Assembly: GCF_037893015.1 (NCBI RefSeq)
Contig: NC_133666.1
Span: forward strand, 1,951,467-2,015,466
From: Macrotis lagotis
Lineage: Eukaryota > Chordata > Mammalia > Peramelemorphia > Peramelidae
DNA: 64,000 nucleotides
Reading direction: 5' to 3'
This document shows positions 24,254 to 36,985 of the stretch, one piece after another. Under the pieces are notes generated by a model, which saw only the letters and a list, made by a program, of their open reading frames with translations, was not told the DNA's origin and did not search any database. Each line of letters begins with the position of its first letter. Position 1 is the first letter of the stretch. The translations under genes and the position numbers were made by a program.

Positions 24254-24693
24254 AAAGTTTCTCTTTCACACTCTTAAATGACAAGCCCTAGTTCTAAATC
24301 GAGAGTCAAAGGCAAGAAGATGAGATAGTCAAGCCAGCTAGGGGCTAGCCTTAGTGACAGAAAGGAACCCAAAATTCCCAGATCCCCTTTAGGCCCTAGA
24401 GGCAATTGGTCTGCAGTGTGGTAGGTAGGGAGTCATTACTGCTAAGATTCCAGGACTAGAATCCCATCAATGACAGAGCATCGGTGCCTAGTGGGTCCAA
24501 ATGGGCCAAGGATGGAGGTCCGTCCTTTAGCATTCAGAACAAATTCTGTATTCATTCACATCTGGCTTTTCAATGAATCAATAAACATTGTTAAGGGCTA
24601 GGGAACCAAAAGAGTCAAAAGGCAATCCCTGCCTGCAAAGAGCTTACAATCAAATGCAAACAAAGCAAAGGAGATACAATGTAAATAGGAAAT

Positions 24694-24843
24694 GTTGGGG
24701 GGGGGGCAAGGCAATGGGGTTAAGTGGCCTGCCCAAGGTCACAAACTAGTTAACTATGTTATTAAGTGTCAGGTTGCATTTGAATTCAGGTCCTCCTGAC
24801 TGCAGGGCTGGTGATCTATCCACTGTGCTACCTACCTGCCCCC
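24694..24843 (-). mobile_element. Marsupial SINE, minus orientation, with target-site duplication
   Basis: Reverse-oriented SINE body ('ggcaatggggttaagtggcc...ctacctacctgcccc'), flanked by 'aaataggaaat' at 24,683-24,693 and 24,844-24,854. Confidence 0.92.
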
Positions 24844-25233
24844 AAATAGGAAATAATTAATGGAGGGAAAACAATGGCATGAAGAGGGATTAGGGAACAT
24901 TTTCTGGAGGAAACCATTACTACCCTCTAAAGTACTCACTGGAGAATATGTTGATCTCAAATTGGCAACTGAAAAATTTATGAAGCACCTACTGTGTGTA
25001 ATACCCTAAGAAGGCAAAGATGGAAAAAAAAAGCCGGGTCCCTACTTGCACTTCATGGGGACCATGACCAAAAAAAGATAAGACTATTCCTTACGGAGTC
25101 CCATTCAGTTTCCCTTCATTTTTCAATTGAGTTGAATTTCTAAAGGCCTTTGGTGTTATGGAATTTGTCCATGGAAAGTAACTATATGGGGTGGGGGAAG
25201 GGAGGGAGAAGAAGAGAGGGTTTCATGACTTAC

Positions 25234-25315
25234 TAAGGCACAGTCCAAGTCCTGGTCAAAGCTGAATGCTCCCGGATAGTAGAGAGGTTCCCCAGGTCCA
25301 GAGGGGGTGGACGTG
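25234..25315 (-). CDS. GAB3: GAB3 coding exon 7
   Basis: 82-bp exon with acceptor 'gctctctag' and donor 'gtaagtca' (25226-25233). It completes a Ser codon (T|CA), reads 26 codons (RPPPLDLGNLSTIREHSALT...) and ends TA, which becomes Tyr when joined to exon 8. Read through the donor it would appear to hit a TAG stop, so a naive ORF scan misses it. It matches the human RPPPLDLRNLS segment closely. The intron upstream of it is the longest in the window (19.7 kb). Confidence 0.92.
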
Positions 25316-26280
25316 CTAGAGAGCAATAAAAGCTAACAGTTAGATCTCTATTCTCCATAATATAAAGGGATTCAAAGGGTCAAAGATTAGGCACCTCAAA
25401 TTCACAAATCAAAGTTTTCCAGAGCCTTCCACCCCCTTTCACAGCCAAGGAGCCTGAATAGCAGATTGAGTTTTCCTTTCTCCCTCTCCTTTCCTTGCCC
25501 GATCTCTGTCATAGACAGAGAGCAGAGATGTGTATAGAAGACATCCTGGAGGAAAGGGAAGAAGCCAAGTGACTGAGGGCCCACTCAGAGCTAACCAAAG
25601 GACACCTGGAAGAGAAGAGCAAACACACCACATGATCTAGCAAAGGCACAGGACTTCAAAGCTGGGAAGAACAAGGTCCAACCTTTCTGGGCCTCAGCGT
25701 CTCTTCATCTATGTGGTGAGAGTGTTGGCCCTAAGTTGACCTCTGACTCTGATCCTGTCTGCCCAGGATGAGGAAGAACTTTTAGAGCTTTTAAAAAGGG
25801 GATCAGGCTTGGATATAGAAATATATGGGAAATACTGGATGGGGGAAACTCCCTCATAACAGCACTTAGCTCATTTGAGTCCAACTTCCTCATTTAACAG
25901 AGGAAGAAACTGAGGCCCAGAGAGGGGAAGTTATTTGTCTAAGATTGCACAGAAGATCTGAACTGTTGAGGTTCCTCAATCTGACCTCCCCTCCTCATGA
26001 TACAGATGAGGAAACTAAGGCCCAGCCTGGGATTCAAACTCAGGTCCTCTGACAATGAGGCCAACAGTTTTTCACTAGAGGGTGCATGCCATCCAAATCT
26101 TAGATTTAAAAAACATATTCAAGTTGATAATGCCATGGGAATATTTTCCCCTAAAGGCCCTGGCCTCAGTGATTGGACAAAAGCTCCAATTTCTCTTGAA
26201 CACTGCAAGAACCACAGTAAATAAACAGCAGGTACCAGAGGGCATAGGTGGTATTTCAACCTGGTCAGTGCTCCATTTAC

Positions 26281-26560
26281 AGAGACCTGGGATGTAGGGG
26301 GGGTGCAGGGAAACTCCCTTCCTCCTGAGAGACAAGAGACCAGCCTTTCTTCCTCCTGAGGGACAAATGGACGGTTGACCCTCTCTGACTCCTGACAGGC
26401 CTATCTCTTGGTGGAGGCCCTCCCTTCCTCTGTCCCTCCCTCCCTCCTGACAGCCCAATCTCCTGAAATGGGACCTTCCTGAGGGAAGAGGGGACTGCCT
26501 GGGCACTGCCCTTCCTTCCTCCTGAGGTAGGTATGAGGGTCAAGCTCTCCTTTCTCCTTC
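26281..26560. repeat. Degenerate pyrimidine-rich minisatellite
   Basis: Repeated variants of 'cttcctcctgag' and 'ctcctgacagg/cc..atctc' recur at irregular 20-60 bp spacing. The long minus-strand ORFs here (up to 143 residues) are by-products of the repeat. Confidence 0.6.
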
Positions 26561-28268
26561 TTCCCTCCCAGTCATTCATTGTCTTGAGAGCTGGCCCTCT
26601 TCATCCTTGAAAAGTTGCCCTAAGTTTGAAGAGTGGCACCCTGATTGATAGTGCCCTTCCACTTTATCTCAAGGCTGATACTGTTTAGGGTATTCATCAA
26701 AGGCCCTCTTCCCTTTGTTTGCACCACCAGTCTCATCTCATTACAAAATCTCTTCTTGTTAGAATCAATTTTCTGAAATGACCTGCCTTGGTCCTCTTCT
26801 TGAAGGCCTTACCCAACCAACAGATGACTGGTGTGGCCTTTAAACACAGGTTCAAAAAAGCCTCTTCCCAGGGACCTGGGCAAGTTGCCTTTTAACTTGC
26901 CTGGCCCAATAAAGTTTCTTGGCAAATGAATGAGTCAGTGAAGTTTTTTGGCTTCACTTTAACACTGAAGGACTATTACTTACTGACCTGGACTTGATGT
27001 ACTGGCCCTTTGGTTCTGGGTTCCACCGGGTACCTTCTTTTGCTCTTTGGGATTTCTCTACTATGTTCTCCATGGGATATCGGGGCAATCTGACAGAATA
27101 TTTGGGATCTGGGGTCAAATGCCAGTTTGACCATGCAGAGCTAATTCATGTGACCTTCTGGTCTCCAACTTATTCATTTTATAGTGAAATAGAAGAGAAG
27201 CTTTCTAAGAGTTCTAAATCTGTAATAAAGGGGGCATCCAAGGAGCCATCAATGCTCATCTGCTTTTCCAATCAATCATCTCAATTTCTACTTCACGTAC
27301 CTATCCAATTCAGCTCTGATGAGCTGAGACCTTTATACCTACCATGATTCTCTCTTCATTTCCCTTTGCCATTGGAGTTTTGAAACCCCAAATAATGAAT
27401 TATTCCATTCAGGACATCAAAATATTGGATCATATAACTACTACATTATTTCTGACTTTATAATGAATCAGATAAAAAGTCTGCCTCTACCTACAGCGAA
27501 AAATCATTCATAGTGGGAATCTCAACTTGATAGTCTCAGATAATGTGATGTTTTAAGACTATGCCATCAGGGAAGAAGATGATGACAAGCCCGTGAATTG
27601 GACTGGAGGGAGGGGAAGCTGGCTTAAGTCCCCAGCCTCACTTTCTCCTCCTGGGCCGTCTGGGTCCAGTGGTCAGATCTGAATCAGGACAACTGGAGAT
27701 GGCCCCAGATGCCAGGCAAATATGCATGTACCAATATTCCTTGGCACTTCATAGACAGAAAAGTCTGTAGTTCTGGAGTGCTTAGTTGCCTTGGCCACAT
27801 ATGAACCCCACACTACTATTATGTTCATTCTTTTTGTGCTCATTCTTACGCTATTCTGGGCTCTGGGTATATTCTTGAGTGTGTGCATCCCTCATGTCCT
27901 TGATATACTGTTTGAGTAAATGCATTTGCTAAACAATAGTCAACAGACTTACTGTATAGAAGCACACCAGTGGGGGCTTCTGAGCTAATGAGCTAGATAT
28001 TCACAGGGTTATCAGAAATAGCAGCAACCAATAGGGAAGGGAGAGTGACAACAGGGAGTGGAGAAAGTAAGCCCCCAAGGAATATTGGTACATGTATATT
28101 TGCTATAAGATTTCCTTTCCCCCAGGGGTGGTTGAGATAACAGACGAGTTCAAATTTGCTGCCCTAGGGCTAGAGGGAGCCAGAGAGATTTTAATCCGAG
28201 GAGTGCAATGAGACAAAAGAAGACTAGATGGACAACTAGGAGCAGGTCACTAAGAGACAGGAAAGGAA

Positions 28269-28500
28269 GGCAGCTAGGGTGGCACTGCAGTGGAAAGAGA
28301 GCCAGGCCTGGAGTCAGGAAGACCTGAATTCAAATTTGACTTGAGACACTCCCTATGTGACCCTAGACAAGTCACAAAGCTGTGGTTGCCTTAGTCTACT
28401 AGAGAAGGAAATGGCAAACCACTCTAAGAAAATTCCATGGACAGCATTAGGGTGCTGTGGCCTACGAAGTCACAAACTACTGAACAAGTAAACAATAATA
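28269..28500 (+). mobile_element. Older, longer marsupial SINE variant
   Basis: The 5' part matches the tRNA-like SINE body ('ggcagctagggtggcac...gagtcaggaagacctgaattcaaat'). It carries an extra 3' segment 'ggaaatggcaaaccactc...catggacagcattag', known from older marsupial SINE families. Confidence 0.7.
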
Positions 28501-28669
28501 AGGAAAGGAAACTGAAAATCTGTCCAAGGAGGCAAGGGTTATAGCTTGAAATAGAGGGTAAGTAAGGACAAGAAGATAGATAGCAGAAGATCAGAGCTTA
28601 CTACCTAGGAGCCCTTGAGGAAGTCCATTCTTCCAATGAGGTGGTAGACAAGATGGCCTAAGACTTATG

Positions 28670-29340
28670 TCTAGTCAGTCAGTCAATATTTATTAAATGC
28701 TAAGCACTAGAATTCAAACTAAGTGGAAAACCAATCACTGCCCTGGAAAAATTCACCATCTAACTAGGTAGCACATCTAAACAGGCAATGTGCAGTATAT
28801 ACTGGCAATAATCCCCAGCAGGTAGGCACTTGCATTCAAGGCGATAGGGAAAGCCTTCTTGTAAAGGGTGGGATTTTAGCTGGGACTTGAGGAACAATGG
28901 GCGAAAGGAAGCAAAATCACCCAAAGGTGGACAATGAAGTGTTGAATTTGAGGACTAGCAAAGAGGGCATTGGCACCAGATCAAAGAATATGTAGGGGGA
29001 GGGACTGGGTTATAAAGGCCTTTAAAAGCCAAGCAGAGGACTTTCTACTGGATCCTTGAGATGATTTACTGAACAGGGGGTTGCCCTGGTCAAGCTTGCC
29101 CTTCAGGAAGGTTCATTTTACAGCTGAGTCCAAGACAGATTTGAGTAGGAAGAGACCTGAGGCAGGAAGACTAAGCAGAAGGGTTCTTCCATGGTCCAGA
29201 TGGGAGGTAGCTCATATGTCCAAGGGGCTGGAGGAGGGCAGTAACACTGTCAAAGCAAAGTAGGAAGGAGTTCAAGAAAACTCATCAAATTTGAGGCTTG
29301 ACAACAGATTGGATATGGTGGGTGGGGGTGAGATGGGAGT
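28670..29340 (+). repeat. Ancient mammalian interspersed repeat, family not named
   Basis: Phrases such as 'ttataaaggcctttaaaagccaagcagaggactt', 'gatttactgaacagggggttgccctggtcaagc' (split by decay) and 'cttgacaacagattggatatggtggg' belong to an old dispersed repeat present across therian genomes. I recognise the pattern but cannot name the family with certainty. A short related piece lies at about 46,630-46,730. Confidence 0.5.
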
Positions 29341-30584
29341 GGGGTGGAGAAATGGAGTGGTACTAACAGAAAGTGAGAAATTGAAGATGAAAAGCCTGGG
29401 GGACTGGGCTCATCAGTAATAAAGGAGTTAGTTACAAAGAGGGGAGGGTTTGGGGGGAAAAGAGGAGTTCTGTTTGGGACACACTGATTGTAAACCGTTC
29501 CTAGGACATCCAGTTGGATAAGCAGCCAGAGATGTTGGTTAAGAGAGAGGTTAGGGTTGGATAAGTCATTCTGAGAATTATCTATATAGATATGGCCATT
29601 CAATTCATGGGAGCTGATGAGTCAGCCAAGTGAAGTAGATGACAGGAGAAGAAAATAGCAGTCAGAAAAGAGCAGACACCCATGCTTAGTCACTGGAACT
29701 TGAAGAAAAGCTCAGCAAAAGACTCGGAGAAGTTGACAGTAGACAGGTAAGAGGAGAAACAGGAGACACGGGTATCTGGCAAACCTGGAGGGGAGACAGG
29801 ATCCAGAAGGAGAGTGAACCACAATGTGGCCACAAGGCTACAGAAAGGGCAGGGAGCCTGAGGCTGGCATTTGGCAGCCAGGAAACTTTAGAGAGGGTAC
29901 ACTTGGTGGAATGATACCATGGTCTGAAGGGGAATCAAAAGGGGCTAAGAAGAGAGTGGGGCACTGATTAGAGAATTTATCTCAGAAGGGAAAAGAGCCA
30001 TGGGGCAAAGATCTCCAATCCTATGTCATTAGGTTCAGGTATGAGAGAGTACAGGAAGTCCTTTGGGTCCATTAAGCACTAGGAAGAACTGGGGTTGGTC
30101 ATCTGTCACAAGAACCACCCTGTTTTATTATGTCTGAGGGGCTCACTGAGCAATAGAAATAGTCACACTAGGGTGTGAATGAATTGTTTCTCTGGGCTAC
30201 AGTCACTGAGATTGTATACACTAGGGGTGGTCCCATATATATATGAGGGGTCGGTCCTTCATTAGATTAAGGAACTGCCAATGAGGAAAGTCCTTCAATG
30301 GATGTAGATGGGCACCTGCTCAGCAGTCTATTATCTTAGACAGTGACCTAAGATCTTGAGAAGTTAGGAGACTTGCTTAGGGTCCCACAGTCAGTATGTG
30401 CTTCCTGACTCCAGAATAATAGACTGTTATAAAGGATGGAAATATGAGTGCAATAGCCATGAGGTGTTAAAGGACTGTGCCGCCTTGGACTGATGACAAT
30501 AGAAGTGGAAATGGGGCATGGAGTGACAGATGTGAGGGGAGATGAAGGGAGGAATCAAGAAAGATCAGAAGTGAGAAGAGGGCA

Positions 30585-32560
30585 CTTCTGGCCAAGATGG
30601 CCGCCCAAATAAGAGGCAGACACCTAGTGTCCATTAGCCTACTATAGCAAGACCCTGATGTGTGCACCAGACCAAACAATGGCTGAAAAAAAGACAATGT
30701 GAAACTAAACTAAATTACATCTTCGACTCTACAACTGGAAATGAGGTCAGATGCAGTTGGACAGGTAAGTTGAGGCTGCCAATAAAGTCAGTACCCTCAC
30801 AGGCAAACAAGCCCCCCCCCCAACACAACCAAAGATGGTTTACAAACAGCCTGCAAAGTTGTGTCCAGAGGCAGTGAGAGCAAAGGGCAACTCTGGCCTG
30901 AAAGCTCCAGGGTGGGGACCTTGGAGGCCACAGGGAGTGGCAGCAAACAGCAACAGGGACCAACAACTGGGGCAACCAAGGCTCAGGGCTCTGAGATCCC
31001 TAACATTCCATTTTGAGACAACAAGAGAGGGTCCTAAAAATCTAGTCCTCTGTTCCTCTAAGACCTGGGATGTCCAGGAATGCAGGAAGAGAAAAAGAAG
31101 TGCCAACCATCAAATCAGAGAGTGCGGCAAAGAGCAGAGCCTAGTTCTGGAACAAAGCCCACCCTAAATTCAAGAACTAAAGCTGGAAAGATGAAGAAAT
31201 CAAAAAAGATCCCAAACAATAAATGTCTAATTCCATAACAACTGCAAACTGACTCAAATAAAAAAATGGATTTTCCATAAATTCCCAAAACACATTCCTA
31301 TACATGAATACCTAGGGAAAATGAAGCAAGACAGAAAAGCAATTTAATAAAAGCCTTGGAGGAAAGAATTAAAAAAATAAATAACTTAGAAGAGAAAGTG
31401 GTCAATCTTCCCCAAGAAATGGAATCCTTAAAAACTAGAATAGACTATACTGAAATAAGTGACTCCCTGAGACTGAAAAATGAAAAAATGAGAACAAAAT
31501 CAAAGCATTAGGAAAAGTAATCCAGGGGTTCCGAACCCTTGGTGTATCATGGACCCATTTGGAAGCTTAGAAAAGTCTATGGACTCCTCAGAATATTTTT
31601 AAAAGCATAAAATAAAATACAGAGGATTACAAAGAAAACAGATACAGTTGAAATGCAGTTTATCAAAAGGTCTCATGTTAAGAACATCTGAAATGGAAGA
31701 AAATGGAAGACAGCTAATATTTTTTTAATGACCTGGAAAACAGGTGAATGAGGTAAAGAATCATTGGACCTCCTAAAAGATCATAGTAACAGAAAGCTTG
31801 GACATTGTTTCAAAAAAAATCATAAATGAATACCACCTAGATCTTGTAGAAACAGAGGGCAAAATTAAGGCAAGAACAATCCACTGCCTCCTGAAAGGAA
31901 CCCCAAAAGTCCCAGAATTCCCATGTCAAATAAAAATATTGCACACATAGAGAAAGAAACAGTTCAAGCACCAAGGAACCACTGTCAGATTCACACAACC
32001 TGATAGCATTAAATATAAAATCAGAGATCTTGGGATGCAATAGTCCAAAGGACAAAAGATCTGGGCTACAACCAAGAAAAATTCATCCTGCAAAGCGGAG
32101 TATAATCCTTTCAGGGAGGGAGCAGGCAATGGGTTTTTAGTGGAATACAGAACTTTCAAGTCTTTATGATAGAAAGATCAGAGTCTCATGAGTAGGAACT
32201 TTCAAAAATAAACACAAGAGTCCAAAGCAATGAGCAATTGCAAGAAGCTGTAAGATTTAATGGGGGGGCAGGGGAGAAGGGGGTGTGTGTGAGAATACTC
32301 TCAGTTTCAAACTTAATGCTTGTTAAGGGTTTCAAGGGAAAGAAAACCAGAGAACCTGGGAGTAGATAGGTTCTGTTCTGAGGATTAGAAGAGGGAGAAG
32401 GAATGGGAAAGGAGGAACACACTAGTGTAAAAAGGAGGAAGAAAAGGGTGTAGAACTTCCTATTCCTCATCATTGGGGTATGAGAAGAATTTACAAATAT
32501 GGAAGGAGCAGGGGAAAGGGCACAAGATGAAACTCACTCTTTTCTGAAACCGACAAAAGA
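30585..32560 (+). mobile_element. LINE-like element without reverse transcriptase, copy 3
   Basis: It starts with an L1-like 5' end ('cttctggccaagatggccgcc'). A coiled-coil-rich, broken ORF1-like region follows ('aaaatgaaaaaatgagaacaaaatc'), then a stretch shared with 12.7-13.6 kb and 43.3-43.6 kb. There is no endonuclease or reverse transcriptase region before unique sequence resumes. It may be a HAL1-like (half-L1) element. Confidence 0.5.
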
Positions 32561-32744
32561 GGGTTGAATGCAAACATGAGAGCACCCACCCACACACACA
32601 CAAACACAAATACACCAAACAGAGGAACTAAGCCCAGGGGGAGGTTGGTTAGAGGAAGAATAATAAAAGGGAAGGAATAATCACTTTATGATTCTAAAGG
32701 GAAAGGAGGCTAAGAGAAGAAAAGAAGGTATCTTTCATTGCTTC

Positions 32745-32965
32745 CTAAAGGCACACTGTGCCTGGAGTCAGGAAGACCTGAGTTCAAAATTCAGTCTCAG
32801 ACACTTATTACATGTGTGATCCTATGTGAGTCATCTCACCTCCCTGTCATTTTCCTTCACTATAAAATGGGGCTAACAATAAGCAGCTCCCCTTCCAGGG
32901 TGGTTGTGCTGATCAAATGAGGTTAAGATTCAGAAATTGCCTGGCATGCAGTAGGTGCTTAATAA
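32745..32965 (+). repeat. MIR/CORE-type SINE remnant
   Basis: 'ctggagtcaggaagacctgagttcaaaa', then 'cactataaaatggggctaac' and 'gcatgcagtaggtgcttaataaat' give the full-length order of a CORE-SINE. Confidence 0.7.
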
Positions 32966-35900
32966 ATAAAGAAATAGGTTTTTGTTTCCTTCCTTTCATC
33001 TTAGACAAGTGGGGAATGAACCACTTGTGGCATATGAATGCTGTAAGAAATCACAAAATAAAAGGCTTCAGAGGACACTGGTAATGTGAAGTAGGGTGGA
33101 GGGAAGTGAAAGAACTATCCAGAACAACAACTCTAAATCCACTGGAGAGATGGGTCAAAAGAAAGAGACCCACCGTGGGACCAGTCGCTGGGGGGAACCC
33201 AGCCACTTGGGGGGACAGTGGTATTTGCTGACCATGCCCATATCTGGTTCAAAGAGATTTAAGTCTTTGAGAAGAGGTAGGGGAAGGATAAGCAATAGTG
33301 ACACTTCCCCAAGAGGGCTATTGAAGTGTTTTTTTAAATGCACAGAAGAGAACAGAAAACAGTTAAGGAGAATGCACAGACAAGCAGGACAGATTTTAAA
33401 ATAATATATGTAATTTATCATGTACTTAAAAAAACAAATCAAGTGATAAGAAAATGGAGATGAATGTTTTCCTAGAGCTCTGGAAGGGGTCTCTATTCTT
33501 TTGGTACTTAAGTTCAGAAGGGGAAAAAAAAACCAAACCAAACCCCACCCAAACCCAGAAAGGGGGAGGTCAGAAAAGCAGCTGGCAGATTGTGGAGAAA
33601 ATCCACATCACCTCTGCAAAATGAGATATCCAGGTGTATCTGTGTTGATCATAAGAATGTGTGGTTGCCGGGTAACCAGGCCGACTGCCAGCTTCCAAGA
33701 CAGTCCCACAGAGCTGTATGGCAGACAATTGAGGCAGAAACCCCTCCAATCTCTTCTTCAGTCTTCCCTTGGGAACCAGAGAGAGGGAGGGAGGGGACAG
33801 CCAGGTTCAATTGTGTTTTATTGGAGCTGATGAGAGAAGCAGGCAAGTGAGGAGCTCCTATTCAAAGACCAATGAGGACCCAAGCTAAGCCTTCTGCTCA
33901 GTCTTTGAGAGCAAACTTCTCAGAGCAGAAGAGGCTTCCCTTAATGATGAAAAGGGGTTGCTCCAGTTCTCATGGGACATCTGAGCACCTTAGCAAGATA
34001 TGGCATCAGATACTCCATCACCTCCAACAAACTGCTTCAAAGGTCAGCCTAGCATGGTGGTCCACCATTACTACCATTAAGTCAAGTTTTCATGAACTTT
34101 CAAGAACTTGAGTTGATCAGCCCACAGACTTGTTCTCCAAAGGCCATGGGACAAAGGTAAATTAGTAAAGACACCTGACTGACCCCCCTACTGGGGCCAA
34201 AGCAAAGCCCAGTGCCCCAAGAGGGTAAAGTTGCTGTTGATACTCAAAGCAGTTGCATATATGAGAAGGCTCTAGAGTGGTGGAAGACTATGTCATACAA
34301 AACCCTTAAGCTTTCTCAACCATATGTAAGAGTCATATCAAGATGCAGTCTGTGTTGTGTTGATAAGTATGTTCAAAATGGCAATGTTCATACCAGTTGG
34401 AGGTCTCCTTGGAGTGCTAAATTTCTCAGGAGTGTTCTTCTAGGTTTAGTGGCAGTAGTGACACCAATAGGCAGCACAAAGAATTCTCCATTTGACCTCT
34501 CTATCCCCTGCCCCAACACACACATGCAGACATGTATAAACACACATGTTCGAGGGTCTCTGACCCCTGGAACAAAGAGGACCAGTTGTGACAAAGCAAT
34601 CCTTTCTGGGGGGAGGCAAAACCTGAAGCAGACAGGTGGTATCCCAGACAACCACATTAAATAAAGGGTAGGGCAGATCTTTCTGTCTGTTTCTCTCCTA
34701 TCAATTTGTCTCTCAGTTCTGGGAAAGAGAGAATTCACTTCAAGTGGTTGAGAACTGTCTATAAACTTGGAGATTTTTGACATACCAATCCAAGGAGCTC
34801 CCATCAAAGTTAAGAAAAAAGACAGAAGATTTAAATTTAGAATTATATAGAGGTCAAGGGAAGGGGACCTAATTTTATTTTATTTTGATGTGTTTGCTTT
34901 TAAAAGATTATAAACAATAAAGATCAACAAAAATAAAGACTCACATAAACATACAAAATAAGGAATAAATGGTTTCCTAGACTCTTGGCAAGAGTTAAGG
35001 GGCAGACCAGTGTTTGAACATGTTCCAAACCACCAGCAAGCCCTTGTGCCAGGGCCCTGTTCCTGTGGTCAGGCACCGTAGCTCCGGCTTTGTGAGCTGT
35101 TGCCGCTTTGTCACTGATATCTCTCATTCCTCAGCTTCCCATGCTGGCCCTTCCATGGAGCTCCTTTATGAGCTTCACATTCATCATTTCATGGCCCCAT
35201 GAAATCTCATCGTCTTATTTTATTGAGATGACCTCTAATGACTGGATGAGAGGACTCTTTTCAGTTTTTGAAAACTCCCAGAGGCAATGCTTATTTTTCT
35301 GAAGTGGGGGGGTCTTTCTGTGGCATTTGAGGGAAAAGTTCTAGCGATGATATTGCTGAGTCAAAAGGTGTGGTCAATTGTGACCCCTCTCATAAATGAT
35401 CGCATCACCTCTAAAATATTTATCTTGTTAATAGACTGTATGGCTTGTATTTCCTGAAATTATTCTCTAAGTTATGCAGCCTATTAGTGTATTGTTAACA
35501 TGGGCTTTCCCAGAGTTAGAAATACTCTCTAAGTGTCTTGTACATATAAGCAGCTCCTATAGACATCTCAAACTCCATCTGTGCAAAACGGAACATTATC
35601 TGAGTGTCCCCTTCTCCACACACACATATACACACACAGAGACACAACCTTGATCCAAGGTCATTAGCTTGTGCCTAGACAGGAGGCTGGCTCAAGTCTC
35701 TTCCCTACTCCCATCTATTCTGTAGGTTAACAGAGTAATCATCCCCATTACCATCATACTCGACAAATACTTCCAGAATCAAATAGAAAGTTCTCTGTAC
35801 TTCCCAACCCAAGCCCTTCCTACCTCTCTAGCAAACAGCTGCACTCCCCTCCTTGCTGGTCTTGACTGTGATGAGCATTTCCACCAGCTGTTCCTCATGA

Positions 35901-36760
35901 CTTGAATGGTCTTCTTCCTTCACTCTACCTTTTGGTTTCCCTGGCTTCCTTCAAGCCTTAAGTCCTATATACAAGAATCTTGTTCTGTCTTCTCCCCCCC
36001 TGCTAGTGAGGTGTTCTCCCCTTTATATCACAGAAGGCTCCTATGTGTTCTTAGCATATGAAATCTGTGATGAAAGAGCCCATGTTTTTGCCATTCTTTG
36101 CAGCCCTAACGCAGCTCTTGATAAACACGTAGGGACTGTCTAGTTCTTGTTGCTCCTCTCCCCTACACTCTCCCTTTCCCCTAAAATCCATTCTCACTGC
36201 CCCCATTCCTGTTTTGCCTTCTCCCTTCTTCCCCTTGGGGTGGGGGGGTGGTAGGGCACATTCCCTGCTCCCCTCTTTCCTCTGTCTTCCAAGACTCCCA
36301 GTTCAGTTAATTATGTCTCAGGTATTTTCTTTTCCCCATATGCATCTGTAGTCTCTTCCCCCTCTCACTCAGTGACCACAGGAAAACCTCCCCCCTTCCC
36401 ATTCTCTTTGCTCCAGGTGGCTAACTCATTTGCTAGCTAATCACGGTTGAGAAGCATTACTAATGCTATGATATACATATCTGGATCGAGGAAAGGAAAG
36501 TCATTCATCTGAAGGGCAATTAGAGAAAACGAAAGAACCAGGGCCATGGAGCTCCCCAAGCTCCAGAAGTCCGTCTCCGTCTGCCTCTTCCTCCCTCTTC
36601 CTCCAGCTTCTCGAATTACACCAGTTTTTCCATAAGGCCTAGCAGTCCATTAAGTCAAGTGCCTTCCTATTCTTTTTTGACTAAGTTTCATTGGGGGCAT
36701 CACAGCAAGACTTTTCCAATCGTTTTTTTCACTCTTTTTTCATGGGAAATGCCAGTGTTT

Positions 36761-36985
36761 TCAGTGACTCGGATTATTAACTATCACAGGAGGTAGAAAA
36801 CAAGGAGCTTCAGGTTCACCAAGACTATTGACCACTGTGCCAGAGGAGGGGTGGCACACTGTCCAGGCTGTGGAGAGAAAAGTTCCTCCCATGTTCTTGT
36901 AGAGTTCCTGACTGTCTAGAGCCCCAGAACCCTCAGCGAGTAATACCAAGTAGATGAAGAATGCCCACTGCCCCAATTTCAGCAT
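36761..36985 (-). other. Small ORF with signal-peptide-like start, no known family
   Basis: A 74-residue frame starts MLKLGQWAFFIYLVLLAEGS: a short polar start, a hydrophobic core and a small-residue site, as in a signal peptide. The remainder has two Cys and no recognised motif. It lies inside a GAB3 intron on the same strand. No upstream promoter, exon structure or homology can be shown, and a frame of this length is expected by chance in 64 kb. I do not call it a gene. Confidence 0.15.

Larger units (their letters stand above)
21357..25233 (-). other. GAB3 intron 7 (3.9 kb)
   Basis: It contains three marsupial SINEs (two stacked), one MIR-type repeat at about 23,370-23,560 and unique-looking sequence. 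The T-rich stretch 21,470-21,480 is short. No gene is supported. Confidence 0.7.

Noticed and set aside
25228..25240. Apparent TAG stop at the end of GAB3 exon 7
   Set aside because: The TA belongs to the exon and the G begins the GTAAGT donor; after splicing the codon is TAC (Tyr).
26075..26579. Overlapping minus-strand ORFs of 143 and 100 residues
   Set aside because: Produced by the pyrimidine-rich degenerate repeat; Arg/Gly/Glu-rich with no motif.
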